Assembly: GCA_023614405.1 (NCBI GenBank)
Contig: JAJUPC010000038.1
Coordinates: forward strand, 806,001 to 870,000
DNA: 64,000 nucleotides
Direction of reading: 5' to 3'
DNA from: Avena insularis
Taxonomy: Eukaryota; Streptophyta; Magnoliopsida; Poales; Poaceae
Position numbers and translations under genes: made by a program. Shown here one piece after another: positions 47,755 through 60,364 of this stretch. Every line of letters starts with the position of its first letter. Position 1 is the stretch's first letter. A model generated the notes under the pieces. It was not told the origin of the DNA. It saw only the letters and a program-made list of their open reading frames with translations, and searched no databases.

Positions 47755-48500
47755 GTCTGCCACTTGCACTAGAGTCAATCTTCCGACATCACATGTCTAA
47801 GAATCTAATGCCCATGGCTCTAAGGTGCTCCTCATGCTTTGGTTGTGGTAACGGCTTTGTCAAATGATCCGCAATATTTGCATCCGTGTGTACCTTGCAT
47901 AACTTGATATCACCCTGATCCACGAACTGGCGAATCAGGTGGTACCGCATGAGTATATGCTTGTTCTTCTGGTGTTGTCTAGGTTCCTTGGCTTGTGGAA
48001 TAGCACCATTATTGTCACAATACACGTCTAATGGATTGGACGAGCCCTGAACCACACCAAGATCCATGAGGAAATTCCTCATCCAAACAACTTCCTTTGC
48101 TGGCTCTGAGGCGGCAATATACTCAGCCTCTGTTGTAGATGCTGACACAGTCTCTTGCTTGGAAATCTTCCAGCTCACAGCACCTCTGTTTATAATAAAC
48201 ACGTATCCGGATTGCGAACACGAATCATCAAAGTCGGTAAGATAAATCGCATCCATAACCCTTTACACTGAGTTCATCTTCACCACCATAAACCAAAAAC
48301 ATATCCTTAGTCCTTCTCAAGTACTTTATGATATTTTTAGCCGATGTCTAGTGGATTTCTCCAGGATCAGCCTGGTATCTGCTCACAAAACTTAGAGCAT
48401 ATGAAACATCCGGCCTAGTACAAATCATGGCATACATGATGGATCTGACTACAGAAGCATACGGAATCGCACTCATCCGACTTTGCTCATCAGTTGTCAA
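47755..48500 (-). pseudogene. Copia RNase H and RT end remnant
   Basis: The open part 47789-48256 contains the copia RNase H with SGYVFIINRGAVSWKISKQ, TVSASTTEAEYIAAS, VYCDNNGAI and the closing HTDANIADHLTKPL, with the expected acidic residues. The adjoining segment to 48500 still reads as the RT C-terminal YASVVRSIMYAM and CTRPDVSYALSF blocks, but with stops. It would degrade the RNA template during copying. Confidence 0.85.
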
Positions 48501-48506
48501 AGGACA

Positions 48507-49217
48507 CTAAGTCTTGCTAAGTTTTACACCATGGGACATCGGTAAGAACCCCTTCTTAGACGAATCCATGTTGATCTTCTTCAAATCTTTGTCCAAATAA
48601 GTACTCTGACTCAATCCAATCAGCCTTCTTGATCTATCTCTATAGATCCGTATTCCAAGAATATATGTTGCCTCACCCAAGTCTTTCATTGAGAAACTCC
48701 TTTCCAATGATTCCTTGGTTTCTTGCAACATCTGGACATCATTTCCAATCAATAATATGTCATCCACATATAAGATTAGAAAGTTTACTTTGCTCCCACT
48801 AAACTTCTTGTATAAACAAGAATCATGATCACTCTTGATGAAGCCAAACGATTTGACTACCTCATCAAAGAGAATATTCCAACTCCGAGATGCTTGCTTC
48901 AACCCATAAATGGATTTCTGAAGTTTACATACCTTGTCAGCCATAGCCGGATCGACAAAACCCTCGGGTTGTATCATATACACGTCCTCGGTTAAATTTC
49001 CGTTAAGGAAAGTCGTTTTGACATCCATCTACCATATCTCATAGTCGAAATAGGCTGCTATAGCTAACATGATCCGAACTGATTTAAGCATCGCTACGGG
49101 CGAGAAAGTCTCGTTGTAATCAACTCCTTGAACTTGTCGGAACCCCTTCGCGACAAGGCGTGCTTTATAGACGAAAACATTTCCATCCATATCAGTTTTC
49201 TTCTTAAAGACCCATTT
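48507..49217 (-). pseudogene. Copia reverse transcriptase remnant
   Basis: The open part 48507-49028 has MDVKTTFLNGNL, SIYGLKQASRSWN and the catalytic YVDDILLIGND, then SMKDLGEATYILGI. Upstream, stops at 49029-49031 (CAG to TAG in IWQMDVK) and near 49215 (WKWVF block) break it from the integrase. The motifs are close to those of BARE-1-type elements. The substitutions are mainly C-to-T. Confidence 0.88.
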
Positions 49218-50906
49218 TCACTCGACAGGTCTTGCACCGTCTGGCAGATCAACCAAGTTCCAAACTTGATTTTCATCCATGGACTTTAACTTGGATCTCA
49301 TGGATCCAAGCCATGACTCGGAATCAGATCCCACCATCGCTTCCGAATAATTTGCCGGCTCATCACTGTCCAATAGTAACACATCACGAACAATTCGTAA
49401 TCTCGCTGATCTTCGTAGTACAGGTGCTGCTGCCGGCTCAGTCACCATGACCGGCTCAACCTCCAAGGTTTTTGCCGACTCGCTACTAGCCGGTTCCTCT
49501 CGAATTTCTTCGAGCTGCACCGTGCTCCCACTTACTCCCCGACTGATAAACTCTTTCTCAAGGAAGACACCGTTCCGAGCGACAAACACTTTTCCCTCTT
49601 CTCGGTTGTAGAAGTAGTAACCCAAGGTTTCCCTCGGATACCCCATGAAAATACACTTATCCGACTTGACCGTAAGCTTGTCCGACTGAAGTCGCTTGAC
49701 AAATGCTTCACAACCCCAAATTTTAAGAAAAGACAAACTCGGATTTTTGCCTGTACACATCTCATGCGGTGTCTTCTCTACTGACTTTGATGGTACTCTG
49801 TTTAGTGTGAACACCGCTGTTTCTAGACAATAACCCCAAAATGATAAAGGCAGATATGTCCGACTCATCATTGATCGTACCATGTCCAACAAGGTCTGAT
49901 TCTGCCTTTCTGAAACACCGTTCCTTTGTGGCGTTCCTGGCGGAGTAAGTTGAGGAACTATTCCACAACTTTTCAGATGGTCATCAAACTCATGGCTCAT
50001 GTACTCGCCTCCTCGGTCTGACCGAAGAAACTTTATTTTCTTGCCGAGTTGATTCTGTGCTTCATTCTAGAATTCTTTGAACTTTTCAAAGGCTTCCGAC
50101 TTATGTTTGATCAAGTAGATATATCCATACCTACTCAAATCATCAGTGAAGGTAATGAAGTACTCATAACCACCTTTGGATATCGTGCTCATTGGTCCAC
50201 ATACATCACTATGTACTAGTCCAAACAAGTCGGACGCCCTTTCGCAACTCTTTGCAAAAGGTGTCTTGGTCATTTTGTCGATTAGGCAAGATTCGCATGT
50301 CTCGAACGACTCCAAGTCGAACAAAGTTAGGAGTCCATCATCATGGAGCTTCTTCATGCGTTTCCAACTTATATGACCAAGCCGATAGTGCCAAAAGTAA
50401 GTCATATTCAGATCATTTGGTTTCAACCTTTTAACATTTATGTTATAAACCGACTCACCATCAGGATTCAAAATAAATAACCCGTCCTGGACGGGTGCAA
50501 TGCCGTGAAACATATCATTCAAATACAAAGAACAACCATTATTCTTGATATTCGACTCATAGACTTGCCTCGTCAAAGATGAAGCAAAAATAATGTTTCG
50601 ACTAAGCACTGGAACATAATAACAATTATTCAGTTCCATAATGAATCCGGAAGGTAAATGAAGCTGCATCGTGCCGACTTCCAACGCAGCAACTCTTGCT
50701 TTGTTGCCGACTCGAATATCAAACTCGCCTCTTGCTACGCTCCTAGTTCTTACCAGTCCCTGAAACGAGTTGCAGATGTGAATAACTGATCCGATATCAT
50801 ATACCCAAGAACTATTAGGTGCATCAGCAAGATATATGTCTATAACATTGCAAACAAGTGTAACTGAGTCGGAAGTCATACCTCCAATCTTGGCTTTGTC
50901 GGCCAA
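49218..50906 (-). pseudogene. Copia protease and integrase remnant
   Basis: The 5' open part (50067-50906) holds the protease, whose site reads WVYDIGSVIHIC where DTGSxxHIC is usual, so the Thr after the catalytic Asp is Ile. The GAG-pre-integrase zinc region (HYRLGHISWKRM, CESCLIDKM) and the integrase start (HSDVCGPM, DDLSRYGYIYL) follow. A TAG at about 50064-50066 interrupts the core, which resumes at 50000 with EFDDHLKSCGIVPQLTPPGT and NGVSERQNQTLLDM, including the catalytic Glu. The C-terminal part is acidic and Ser-rich. Confidence 0.86.
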
Positions 50907-51730
50907 ATACTTGCTGCAGTTCCTCTTCTAGTGGCCATCCGCCTTGCAATAGAAGCAAGTGGATCCGAATGAAGGAGATGGCTTAGTCCCTGAGGAAGCG
51001 CTTGGGATAGGGTCCTGAGCATGCTTTCCTCCTGACTTAGCCTTCTTCTTAGTCCAAGAACTCTTCTTGATCTTAGCCTTATTCTGCACCATCAACACTT
51101 GACTTGCACCCTTTTTGAGATCCGCATCTGCCTGCTTGAGCATCCCATGCAATTCAGTGATCTTCTTATCCATACCATGCATGTGGTAGTTCGAAATGAA
51201 CTGCCCATATGCACTAGGAAGAGAGTTTAGAATTATATCCATAGCTAACTCTTCGCTAATAGGGTAGCCAAGCCTCTCCAGAGACTGCACATAACCAACC
51301 ATTTTGATCACATGCGTACTTAGTGGGTCACCATCCTTAAGCTTGCAACTCAGCAAAGCCTGAGAGACTTGATACCTTTCAGTCTTCGCCTGAGCCTGGA
51401 ACATACTTTTGAGGCTTTCGATCATATCATAGGCCTCAACATTCTCGAACTGCTTTTGCATGTCCGGTTCCATGTGAGCAAGCATAAGACAACTAATATT
51501 CGTGGACTCATCCTTAGCCCGCGGTGGGCATTAGTGGCAGCGACAGTCGCATTCTCATTCGGCTCATCTGGAAGTGGGTTGTCTAGGAAATGGTCCTTCT
51601 TTTCTTGTTTGAGAACAATTCTCAGATTTCGATACCAGTTGGTAAAATTAGTGTCGTTCATTTTATCTTTCTCAAGGATAGTTCTCAACGAAAAACCGGA
51701 TATCTGAGAGTGACTGCTACTTGGTTCCAT
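50907..51730 (-). pseudogene. gag: Copia gag remnant
   Basis: The gag start MEPSSSHSQISGFSLR is at 51730 and runs through FTNWYRNLRIVLKQE. A frameshift near 51520 changes to the frame beginning MLAHMEPDMQKQFENV (51485), which holds the UBN2-like capsid domain and a basic tail. The zinc knuckle CFYCKADGH ends at a TAG (50928-50930), where a Trp or similar codon is expected before KRNCSKYL. The protein would package element RNA. Confidence 0.85.
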
Positions 51731-52035
51731 GATCTACAACATAAAATATGCAAAACACTTAATACATGTATTCATAAAAGTGCAAGCATATTAATCATTT
51801 TTATATTTTATGCTCCCACTAGAACCAACACCCCTCCGATGGTTACTTAGTGATTCAGGATCCTAAATAAGCAAGTCGGCTATTGAGCTTTAGCATCACT
51901 GCTAGCCGCCTAGTGATCTAGGTAGACAACTCCTTGTCAATCGTATCTCATACAACTCCTGTTGGACGGGTGGCATCACATGCCCCGGCTCCTGTCCGAA
52001 TTTTTCCTCGAGCCCCACAACCGTTTGTGATAGTA
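51731..52035 (-). other. Copia 5' leader, truncated
   Basis: About 305 bp of untranslated leader upstream of the gag ATG. It ends abruptly at 52035, with no primer-binding site or LTR, and joins a copy of the surrounding LTR sequence. Confidence 0.75.
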
Positions 52036-52485
52036 TCATTTTATCAATACCTATATGATGGTATCATTTTCATACAATGGTATTATACAGATCAAGCTCT
52101 TGGTCAAAAACCCTCTCTTAGGTATTTCCTAGACTCTAAAATCCAAAAGGATTCCTTTTTTCCTTTACCTCTAAATCTTCTCCCAATCCAATCAAATCAT
52201 ACCTCCAACACCCTACTGGTGTATATCTTGTAATTATCCTTTTCTTGCTGTATGATTTGATGTTTGTATGCCTTGTGCTGAATGTGGTATTCCTTGTTTG
52301 CATGTATGCTCGATAACGGTGATAGTTGCGTTCGTGAGACGCTGAGAAGAAGCAAGCATTGGGGTTATCCTTATTTTTATTGGTTTTCTGGTATTCTAAA
52401 GAAGTCACAGGACATCTCGTTGGTCACAGGCAAGCCACCTTCTTGATCATCCACCTTGTCCTATTATTTTATATATGCATGTTTT
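52036..52485 (+). repeat. Duplicated 450-bp flank of copy B LTR2 inside copia element
   Basis: This segment is equal in length to 45934-46383 and similar throughout, starting TCATTTTATCAATACC and ending with the GTTTT target site just before an LTR. It is not copia sequence. Confidence 0.9.
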
Positions 52486-53856
52486 TGTAGGGACACACAG
52501 AGATAAAACAAAACTTTTTCCTCTAACATGGTGATCCCAAGATCTAGCCGAGGTAGAAGGCCACGAGGTTTACCACTAGACGCGCAGTTGAGGATTACTA
52601 ATGAAGCGCGTCAGTTGATGCTGTGCAGTCCTTTGTGATCCGATCATCCTGGTGCTGATCGTATAGCACCTCTGCTGGTATCCACACGTACAAGGAGGAG
52701 CACCGGCGGCGAACTTCTAGGTTCGATACGACGGTAGGACTGATGTGGAGCTAGCGTTTCCAACAAATGGAATGACCTAACCGAACAACGAATAACCTTT
52801 CTGGGTTACGGTGATCCACTATATATAGGGAGTGAACGTGGGCTCTGCTCGCGTGGCCCATTCACTAAAGCCCATATAATATTAGTCCATGTGAGTCCGA
52901 CTCACTGACTCAGTCCAAATTAGGCTCGGTTCCAACCCAACCATATTTCCAGTTCAGATCCAATCCGAGCTTGCTCCCGCTCATAAGTGTGTGACCCCGT
53001 AGGCTCATGGCTACTTGTGCACGATTAGAGTCCTACTCTCAATCGATCAGTCGGTAGCGGCTCCTAGCAGAACGTGCTGACTCCCAAGTACCAATGAGTC
53101 ATGACGACTTGCCTTTCCAATGTGAATTGTGTCCGAGTCCCTTTTGCCTCATGATATACCTTGTCAGACTATAGGCGAATAATTGTCATCCCTTAAATAG
53201 TCCGACTCTCTTCTCGATCCGAGATAAGTGATTCACCCGACTAACTCTTAGTCGATCGCCTCGGTTAACACTTAACCGAGTCATGCATGGCCATGATTTC
53301 CGAATCATATCATTCGAGAGGGCCCAGAGAATATCTCTCCAAGTGGAGGGAAAAAATCCCATCTTGGTTATTCACATCACGCATCTTGATTCTCAGTCGA
53401 CCCGAACTCTGTCTTTATAGGTGCCCAGTTACGGATCAGCGTTTGACAGAACCTAAGTCGGTGATCCTCAACTCAGACTATGCAACAACCTCAGGTCTAA
53501 GGATTACATTGATTGAGATATACAAATGACTACTTGTTCGTTGTACCTCAATATGGGTCAATATGACTCGCTAAACTCTTTAGCCGATTCTGTGTAAGTC
53601 AGAATGGCATCTCTATACCCATGACAAGTGGAACAAAGTCATCAAGCCGGCTTTCACATTGGTCTAAGTTTTGTGTCCAGCACAACCTCAATGACCAAGG
53701 ACATTTTAGTACAACCAACATGAATGCATAGTTCCACAACCGAATCACATATTCAATGATACACATCAGATGTTTATACAAGGACAACTTTAGATCTTTA
53801 TGAATACAATGGGAAATCACATCATACATCATTGCCTCTAGGGCATATTCCCAACA
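52486..53856 (-). repeat. Copia right LTR
   Basis: The LTR is 1,371 bp, the same length as the left LTR, with the TATA box at 52819-52828. On its left it abuts duplicated host flank rather than a copia primer-binding site. On its right it ends at the GTTTT duplication. Confidence 0.9.
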
Positions 53857-53861
53857 GTTTT

Positions 53862-54442
53862 ATCTACTCATTTATGCAAAGTGCATTGGTTTTACTATAA
53901 TATAGTTTATATGGGGAATGTTTGGCTCCTCCAAATAATTACCCCTTAGTAACATTAGGTACAACCTATCTGTATAATACCTACCTTCCCTTAGTATGGT
54001 AGATGGTGTTTAACACCAAAACCCCTTGAAGACCCCGTTTTAGCGGAAACAAAAGTATAGGATGGGAAGACCGCGGAAAAAGGTTTACAAAAATGTTTTA
54101 TGAGTAAACCTTGGTGAGGCTTGGCCTACCAAGTGATGTTGTAAAAAAGAGAAAGTTTTTGGTTTACAAAATGGTCGGACAAAAGATGGAGGAAAAATCT
54201 TTACGAAAACACGCCCGGTTGTACAGTTCCTAATGCTTGAGCAATTAACCTGTCCAACCACATTACTCTAGAATGGGACGGGGCTGGGCTGGAAGTTTGT
54301 ATAATTCAGTATAGGTGTCTCAAACTACTATGGGGAAGAACAAATTCACGGAGGCTAGGTTTTCCCCTATAAAGGCCCATGTGAAATATCGGTCTAGGAA
54401 GGTAAATACTGTCTAAATGACGGCCAGACGATACTATGAGCC
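53862..54442 (+). repeat. Copy B LTR2, second part
   Basis: Continues the LTR from 46383 after the copia element and one GTTTT copy; colinear with about 17644-18224. It is cut at 54443 by element C. About 0.9 kb of this LTR must lie beyond the window's right edge. Confidence 0.8.
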
Positions 54443-57400
54443 TGTCAACACCCGGATTTTTAATCCTAGATGCCTGTTATGTCATACATCACAATCCCAG
54501 GATTACCATTTTTGCGAGACATAACAGATTTGGATATCACAGTACATCATCCATTACAAACCATACATAAGGTATTACACAAATAAGGATCTCATGATCT
54601 AGTTCTTAATACAACTCAAGCAGCAGAATAACGTAATAGTAAAGATAGTGTAGGTGAAGATCCATCTTCGGGATCACAGGCAATGCTGACGATGGGAGAT
54701 GATCCTAGTTGTCGTAACGTTCCTGCGGTCCATCATCCTGGTACTCCTCTTCACAGTCTAGCCACGAGAATAGCCAGGGGACAAAGCCATGAGTACTCTT
54801 TAAGTACTCGCAAACTAATACTGACAAGTGAAGAGGGTTTTTGTAGTAGGACACTAGCTCTAGGGTTGTTTTGCAAAAAGCCAGATTTACCTCTACTAAG
54901 TTCAGAAGCAAAGAAAGCTGGTTGAAATTTTGTAACACTTAAGTGGGAACTTGAATTTAATATCACAACCCTGTTGGGTCAAGTCAAAGTCTCAATTCAT
55001 TTCACAAGTCATTTTAAAAACATCTAACGTGGAAACAGTATGGCCACTCCAACTTTCCATGACCGCGGACACGGCTATTCGAATAGTTTGACACTCTGCA
55101 TAGATTGTACACTTTCACCACAACATTCGATACATCCGCTAGGAACAAATTCTGAATTCACCATACTCAGTATGCGGATAATCAATCCTAACCATTCCAT
55201 TACACGCCCTAGTATAGGCACCTATCCTGTGAGTTTGGCCTCCCAACCATGACCAACTGTCATCTTGGGTACTGCACAGGTGGACAATCTTCACAAGGTA
55301 GCCTCAGCTCAGACCTTGGCCGCGAGGGAACCCATACTAAGGTATATAAATTTCCAGTCAATCCCTACCCAATTTTCGGGTATTGTGGTTGTACGATAAA
55401 ATTGGAATGGTATCGCATCCAAACAACCATCAGTTTTATAAAGGGCTAAGGCTCAGGCCTCAAAATTTTCATCATCAAAATCATCTGGTGTTCGAGAACA
55501 TATGTCAAAACATTTTAGTAGAATGATTCATTGTTCTAAGGTTTTCATAACCATTTTCATCAAGTATTCCTATCTAAAGTTGATCAAGTTTTATGCTTAG
55601 CACTAGCATCTACAAGTGGTGGTAAGTACTAATGAGGAGTGGTAAACAAGGGGGGTTTTGCTAAGTTCAATCTCATGCCTTGGGATGACATCAAGATTAT
55701 CTACTTAGGCCAAATTTAATGCTCTTTATGCAACCTTCAAATATCTTTCTAGCATCTACAATTTACTATGTAAACTCTAAGAGAAAGCTTTGATAAAGAA
55801 ATAAAGTATAAAGCTTGCAAGTAAAACTAGGATGGTTTATCAAGTGGATATGACCACATATGCTTAAGGCATCTAGTGGTCATGGTAACAAGCAAGTATT
55901 AGCTTGCATAAGTAGGGTATCTTGCAAGGGTGAGCTTTCCTTGTGCAGAGCAGTGGTTGAAGTTTTCCTCGGCTTCCTCCTCGTACTATCCTCCTTCCTC
56001 CTCGTATCCTTGGTCGGTACTAGCGTCTATAAATAAATACGAGGTACACAATCACCAAACAATACTTACCTATTTTCAATCATCACACAAAGGTGTACTA
56101 TAGATGATCTAGCATCATCACCTATCCTTACAAGATTAAAACATTTGTCTTATTTATTTTAATTTGAGAAAAGTAATTTCTACTCACTGAAAAACTACTT
56201 AAGATTTAATATTCTCCAACTCAAATATGGGATCATGTTGACACATGTCATCACCACATATTTCAGTACATGGGAATGTGATTTAAAGTGGTGTCACAAT
56301 TTAATAAGATTTAACCTTTTTATTTTAAATAAATAAAGTGACTAGAAATGCCTATGTGGCATTCTTTTGTTATTTGAACATTATTTATGTAAGAAAACCC
56401 AAATGTTTTTATATATTCTGAAAGGTATGATCAAGTGTGATTTTTGAGAGTTGGAATCAACTCAAAAGATATTATGGTTAAATTTTGAAAAATGTTTGAA
56501 TGTAGAAAAGCTTCGGCTTTGTTATTTTTACCAAGGTTGATCTACAGATCCAAATGATTTGAATCCAACGGGCTTGGATTAAGCATTTCAGTACCTTTCT
56601 AAAAAAATTAGTTTCATGCATTTTGGTTCAATGAATCAAGCTGGGTTGATTTTTGAATCTATGTAAAGAACTGTGTTTGAATTAAAATAAAAAAACCTAA
56701 ATTCAAACGGTTGGGTCGCGCGGGAGAGGTTAATGGGCCGGCCCAGTGTCACTCCGCAGTGTGGGGCTCAGCTGACAGGGGGGTCTACCAGTCAGCGGTT
56801 CATAACGGGCGAAGCGGTACGGGGCTACGTGGGTCGTAGGATTAGAAGGGAGATCGACGTCTAGGGATCGTCGTCGACAATGAACCTGTCACCGGCGAGC
56901 TCGAACCCTCGCGGCTTAGTGGGGGTGCATAGGGGGCATACCAGGGCTCCAGCGACGACAGCGAGGTGGGCAAAAGAACAAGTGGTCAACGGCGAGCTCA
57001 GGGATGGTCGAGGCAGCTCCAGGGGTGGTCGCAATCAGCAGCCCCCTTCTCCTCTAGAGGCGGCCTACTCCGGTGCAATTCCGGCGAGCTGCTGCTCCTC
57101 GTGCTCCGACTGGAGGGTGGAACGATCAGTGAGGTGAGGGGAGTGTAGTGGTGTGCTTCAAACAGCTGGGGATGGCTTCCTTTTATAGGCTCTATGACAA
57201 GACCGAGAGGGATGGGCAGGCGACGGTGGCGACATGGCTACGGGCTGCTAGCGGCATGGCTGAGGGTGGCGATCGACGCGCGGTCTATGGGCTTAGGAGC
57301 GGTGGTAAACGGTCGGGCGAGGCTGGCTCTCTAAGCGGCAAAGGCGGCGTCTTTGACGGCGAGCGGTGGCTGTGAGGCATTGGGCGGCGAACGGGGATGT

Positions 57401-57629
57401 CTGGCGTGTTCCTTGGGTCATGGCGAAGCGGTGGGCACGGGCTGCGGTCGAGGGGCGGCGTGTGCGTGTGTGCCGGGTGCGGCGCTCTGGCGCATCCTCG
57501 ACATGTCGTAGTGGCACTGGGTGCGGGGCGTGCTCGGTGGTCCACGGTTTGCCTTGGCTAGGGAAGGGGACAGTGGGTGGCGGTGAAGTGCTGGCTAGAT
57601 CCCAAACATGGCTAGAGAGGGGGAGATGG
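54443..57629 (-). mobile_element. LTR of Ty3/gypsy element C (partial, minus orientation)
   Basis: Starts TGTCAACACCCGG on the plus strand, which is the sense end of a minus-oriented LTR; GAGCC at 54438-54442 is the likely target copy. The block around 54790-54820 (GAGTACTCTTTAAGTACTCG) is a repeated LTR signature of grass gypsy elements. A sense TATA box (CCTATAAAAGG, minus strand) is at 57179-57189, so U3 lies to the right and is cut by element D at 57630. The GC-rich stretch at 56700-57629 produces long but low-complexity open frames. No host gene is seen. Confidence 0.7.
57179..57189 (-). promoter_or_regulatory. TATA box of element C LTR
   Basis: CCTATAAAAGG on the minus strand. It is placed about 35 bases before a C-rich leader, consistent with an LTR promoter. 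Confidence 0.55.
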
Positions 57630-60348
57630 TGTAAGATCCCTCCTTTATAAAGGAAAAGGATCCCTGTGATTGCAATGCTAGTTCCTGGATCAATGCTAGC
57701 ATCCACAGTTTAAGATGTAGTACACAGAAACAAAGGTCATTATTACAAGTCATTCCAGAGACAAACATAGTCTTTTACAAACTCCATGGGCACAGGCCTA
57801 GTACAAGAGTTTAAATAAGTAATAAGATAAATAAGACTTCATCTTCATGTGCCACAGGCAAGCATGTTGAGTGTAGACTCATAACCCCTAATCACCATCA
57901 GAATAACCTGCAACATCACAAGTTACAGCCACAGTGGATCAATACATTGGAATAGTATTGGCAAGTGATACCTTAGAATAATATTGGTAACTAGATACTA
58001 TATGCATTTGGCTAAGTGTAGCTTAGGCTTGCTTTGCTCAAAATAGGTTTTGCCTATTAGTTGAAAACACTAAGTTTTTCTTTGACAAAAATTTTCCCAA
58101 GGAAACACGAATAGAAATTGGGGAACCTTCACCCTTGTTCAACCACAAGTTTTTACTTAGAAATTGGGATGAGGAGATTCTTGATAGCTTCCATGTCTTG
58201 ATGCTCAAATTGTCCAATACCAGGGACATGGCTAAGTACTTAGATTCTTCCATCTGCAGTGGTTGTGCACTTTCCCCACAAGACTTGATTTTCACCAAGA
58301 CAGGACCTTTCAGAAGCCTTACCTTAGACCAAATGGACGCGCTCCAACCTATCATCCCACTACCACCAACTGTCCAAATGGCTAAGTTATTGCAACCTAT
58401 ATGATCCAGGCAGAGCCCATATTGCCAAGTGGCTGCACTAGAAGCTTCTTAACATATGGCATCTCAAATTCCTTTGTTCCTGGGTGGCTTTCCACAAGTG
58501 AGATACACAAGGTAAACCATAGAAATGGGCCTTGTGTAACCACTCAACATAAACCATTCCTTCCATTCCACCCAGGTGTTTCATTCACTTAGTTGTTTTA
58601 TTAAACAAAACACAAGTCCAAAGACTTAGAAATATTTTCTCATAGCATGAATATATAACCACCCTTGGTTGTTACTAGCTAGGCTAAGCATGGCATTGAC
58701 AAGAATCTTAACTTAGAAATTTCTAGCAATTCTACAACTACTAGGATTTCGCAAGCATAGCATATATAGATAAAAAATATTCATGCAAGGTTAACAAAAT
58801 ATTTCTAGTGCAAAGTTGAAAACATAGGAATGAAATCATGAACTACCACTTGCCTTGGTAGCTTGGGGAGTAGCAACAATCCTCAGAATCACAATCACTA
58901 TTTGCACCAAAATCTACACATAAAATGATGGCACAAAATCACATACACAATTTATACAAGCAAAAATAGATGAGTGTATGCAATATGCCATGTGATGATT
59001 TTCTACACCAAACAATACAAGTGCACAGTACAGAAACATAAACAAGTACAAAACTTGCCAAACAAACTTTATTTGAACATTAAAACATTTTCCAAATAAT
59101 TACTATACACATTTTTGGCCTACACATGTTTCTGTAAAAACAACCATTTTAACAGAGGCAAAACATTAAACACATTGCATAAATGGAAAGGATTTTCTCT
59201 CCTGATTCCATTGATATAAAATTTGTCAAATTTGGACGTGGGAATCAAAAGTTATGAATTATTCAAATTGAAACATCTAATAGATCTAATTCAGATTTTT
59301 AAAACGAAGAACATGCCACGCGGCAGCATCTGGTTGGCTGGTACCGCTTCACGCTGGATCACGCTTGCCAATCGTCAGATCTAACTATATCGTGCGACAC
59401 AGATCGGTACTTACCCCTTTGAATAAGCTAGTCTAAACAATAGGCAGAGGGGTCTGCGGGGCTTACCGGAATTCGACGACGAACTAGTCGGAGCAGAGGG
59501 GCGTCCAGAGAGAAATCCGAGAAGCCTGGTGGCTCCGGTGGGGTGTGGTTTGGGGGAAAAGGAGGAGGGCAGCATGGTGCTTAAGTAGGCGAGGACGTGG
59601 GCATGAATTACTCGAGCATTCAACGGAATTGAAGCCGCGGAATTAAACAGGAAACGCCCGAGTGATTTGGGGAAGAACCAGTCGCTAGGGGTGGAGACGA
59701 TGATCGTCGTGTGGGCCGTGGTTGTCAGCGAGAGAAAAGAAGGGGAGGTGGGTCCAGGAAGTCAGTGACTCTGTGGGTGTGGTTGCGAGTAAAAGAAAAC
59801 GTTTCGTGGGAGGGAGTTGCTGGGCTAGATGGGTTGAGTGGTTGGGTTGGACCGAAAGGCTGGCTCCAAGTTTATTTTTTTCCTTTTTGCTTTTTCTTTT
59901 TCTGTTTGATTTTTAGAAATGATTTTCAAACTCTAATTCAAACAAGTTTGATTTCAAATCTTCTCTAGATTTTTATACGGTGAACTTTGTACTCAAATGT
60001 GTGTCAAACACTTCTGTTTACTCAAACACACTTTGGTCACTTGAAAAATAAAATAAAACCAAGCCTTTATGAGACATAAATAATAGACATAAATTTGGTT
60101 TTATCTCATACTTTGTTTTGAATTTTTTCTCAAGCTTTGGAAAATACTTAAGTTTGAACCCCAAACATTATTGAATAAAATAAGTGCCTTTCTCATTAGA
60201 AAGTAGTACTAAGGCTAGAGCAACTTACATAAAATAATGAGCAACAAATGCTCCTGTTTTTGAAATGGTTTTGAAATGGAACCCTAAATGATCATGGATG
60301 CATGGATGATATGCATGAGTTTTGAAACATGATTTTAGGGATGTTACA
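57630..60348 (-). repeat. Chromovirus D 3' LTR
   Basis: In sense it starts TGTAACATCCCTAAAATC at 60348 and ends GGGATCTTACA at 57630. The GC-rich part at about 59310-59860 is leader-like. The rest is AT-rich. Open frames here have no recognisable domains. Confidence 0.82.
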
Positions 60349-60364
60349 AATCTAACCCCCTTAA
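60349..60364 (-). other. Polypurine tract of chromovirus D
   Basis: TTAAGGGGGTTAGATT on the minus strand lies immediately before the LTR start. It primes plus-strand DNA synthesis and confirms the minus orientation. Confidence 0.8.

Larger units (their letters stand above)
46384..53856 (-). mobile_element. Ty1/copia Angela-like retrotransposon, rearranged
   Basis: Both outer ends are LTR ends (TGTAGGG on the left, CCCAACA on the right) with the 5-bp duplication GTTTT at 46379-46383 and 53857-53861. The coding strand is minus. The left LTR (3' LTR) is 46384-47754 and the right LTR 52486-53856, each 1,371 bp. The internal region, however, stops at 52035. A 450-bp copy of the host flank (52036-52485, equal to 45934-46383) is wedged between it and the right LTR, and the primer-binding site is missing. 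RT and LTR wording is closest to the BARE-1/WIS/Angela group. Confidence 0.88.
13252..54442 (+). mobile_element. Long-LTR non-autonomous retrotransposon, copy B (with nested insertions)
   Basis: An LTR pair of one family bounds a short internal region: LTR1 13252-39347 (with a CACTA transposon inside), internal 39348-41981, and LTR2 from 41982 (with a copia element inside, broken by element C at 54443). With insertions removed, LTR1 is about 5.9 kb. About 5.0 kb of LTR2 is in the window; the remainder should lie to the right of elements C and D. The internal region has a PBS-like and a polypurine tract but no gag-pol, so the element resembles the LARD class that borrows enzymes from another element. 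It is inserted in the Tat antisense gene. GTCTT precedes it at 13247-13251, but its partner duplication is out of view. Confidence 0.8.

Noticed and set aside
47446..47778. 110-codon minus frame resembling one at 53599-53832 and one at 61187-61506
   Set aside because: All three are the same copia LTR sequence; similarity reflects the repeat and not a protein.
57285..57706. Pro/Arg-rich minus-strand frames near 57300-57700
   Set aside because: They lie in the GC-rich U3 of element C and cross the insertion boundary of element D at 57630, so they cannot be one real gene.
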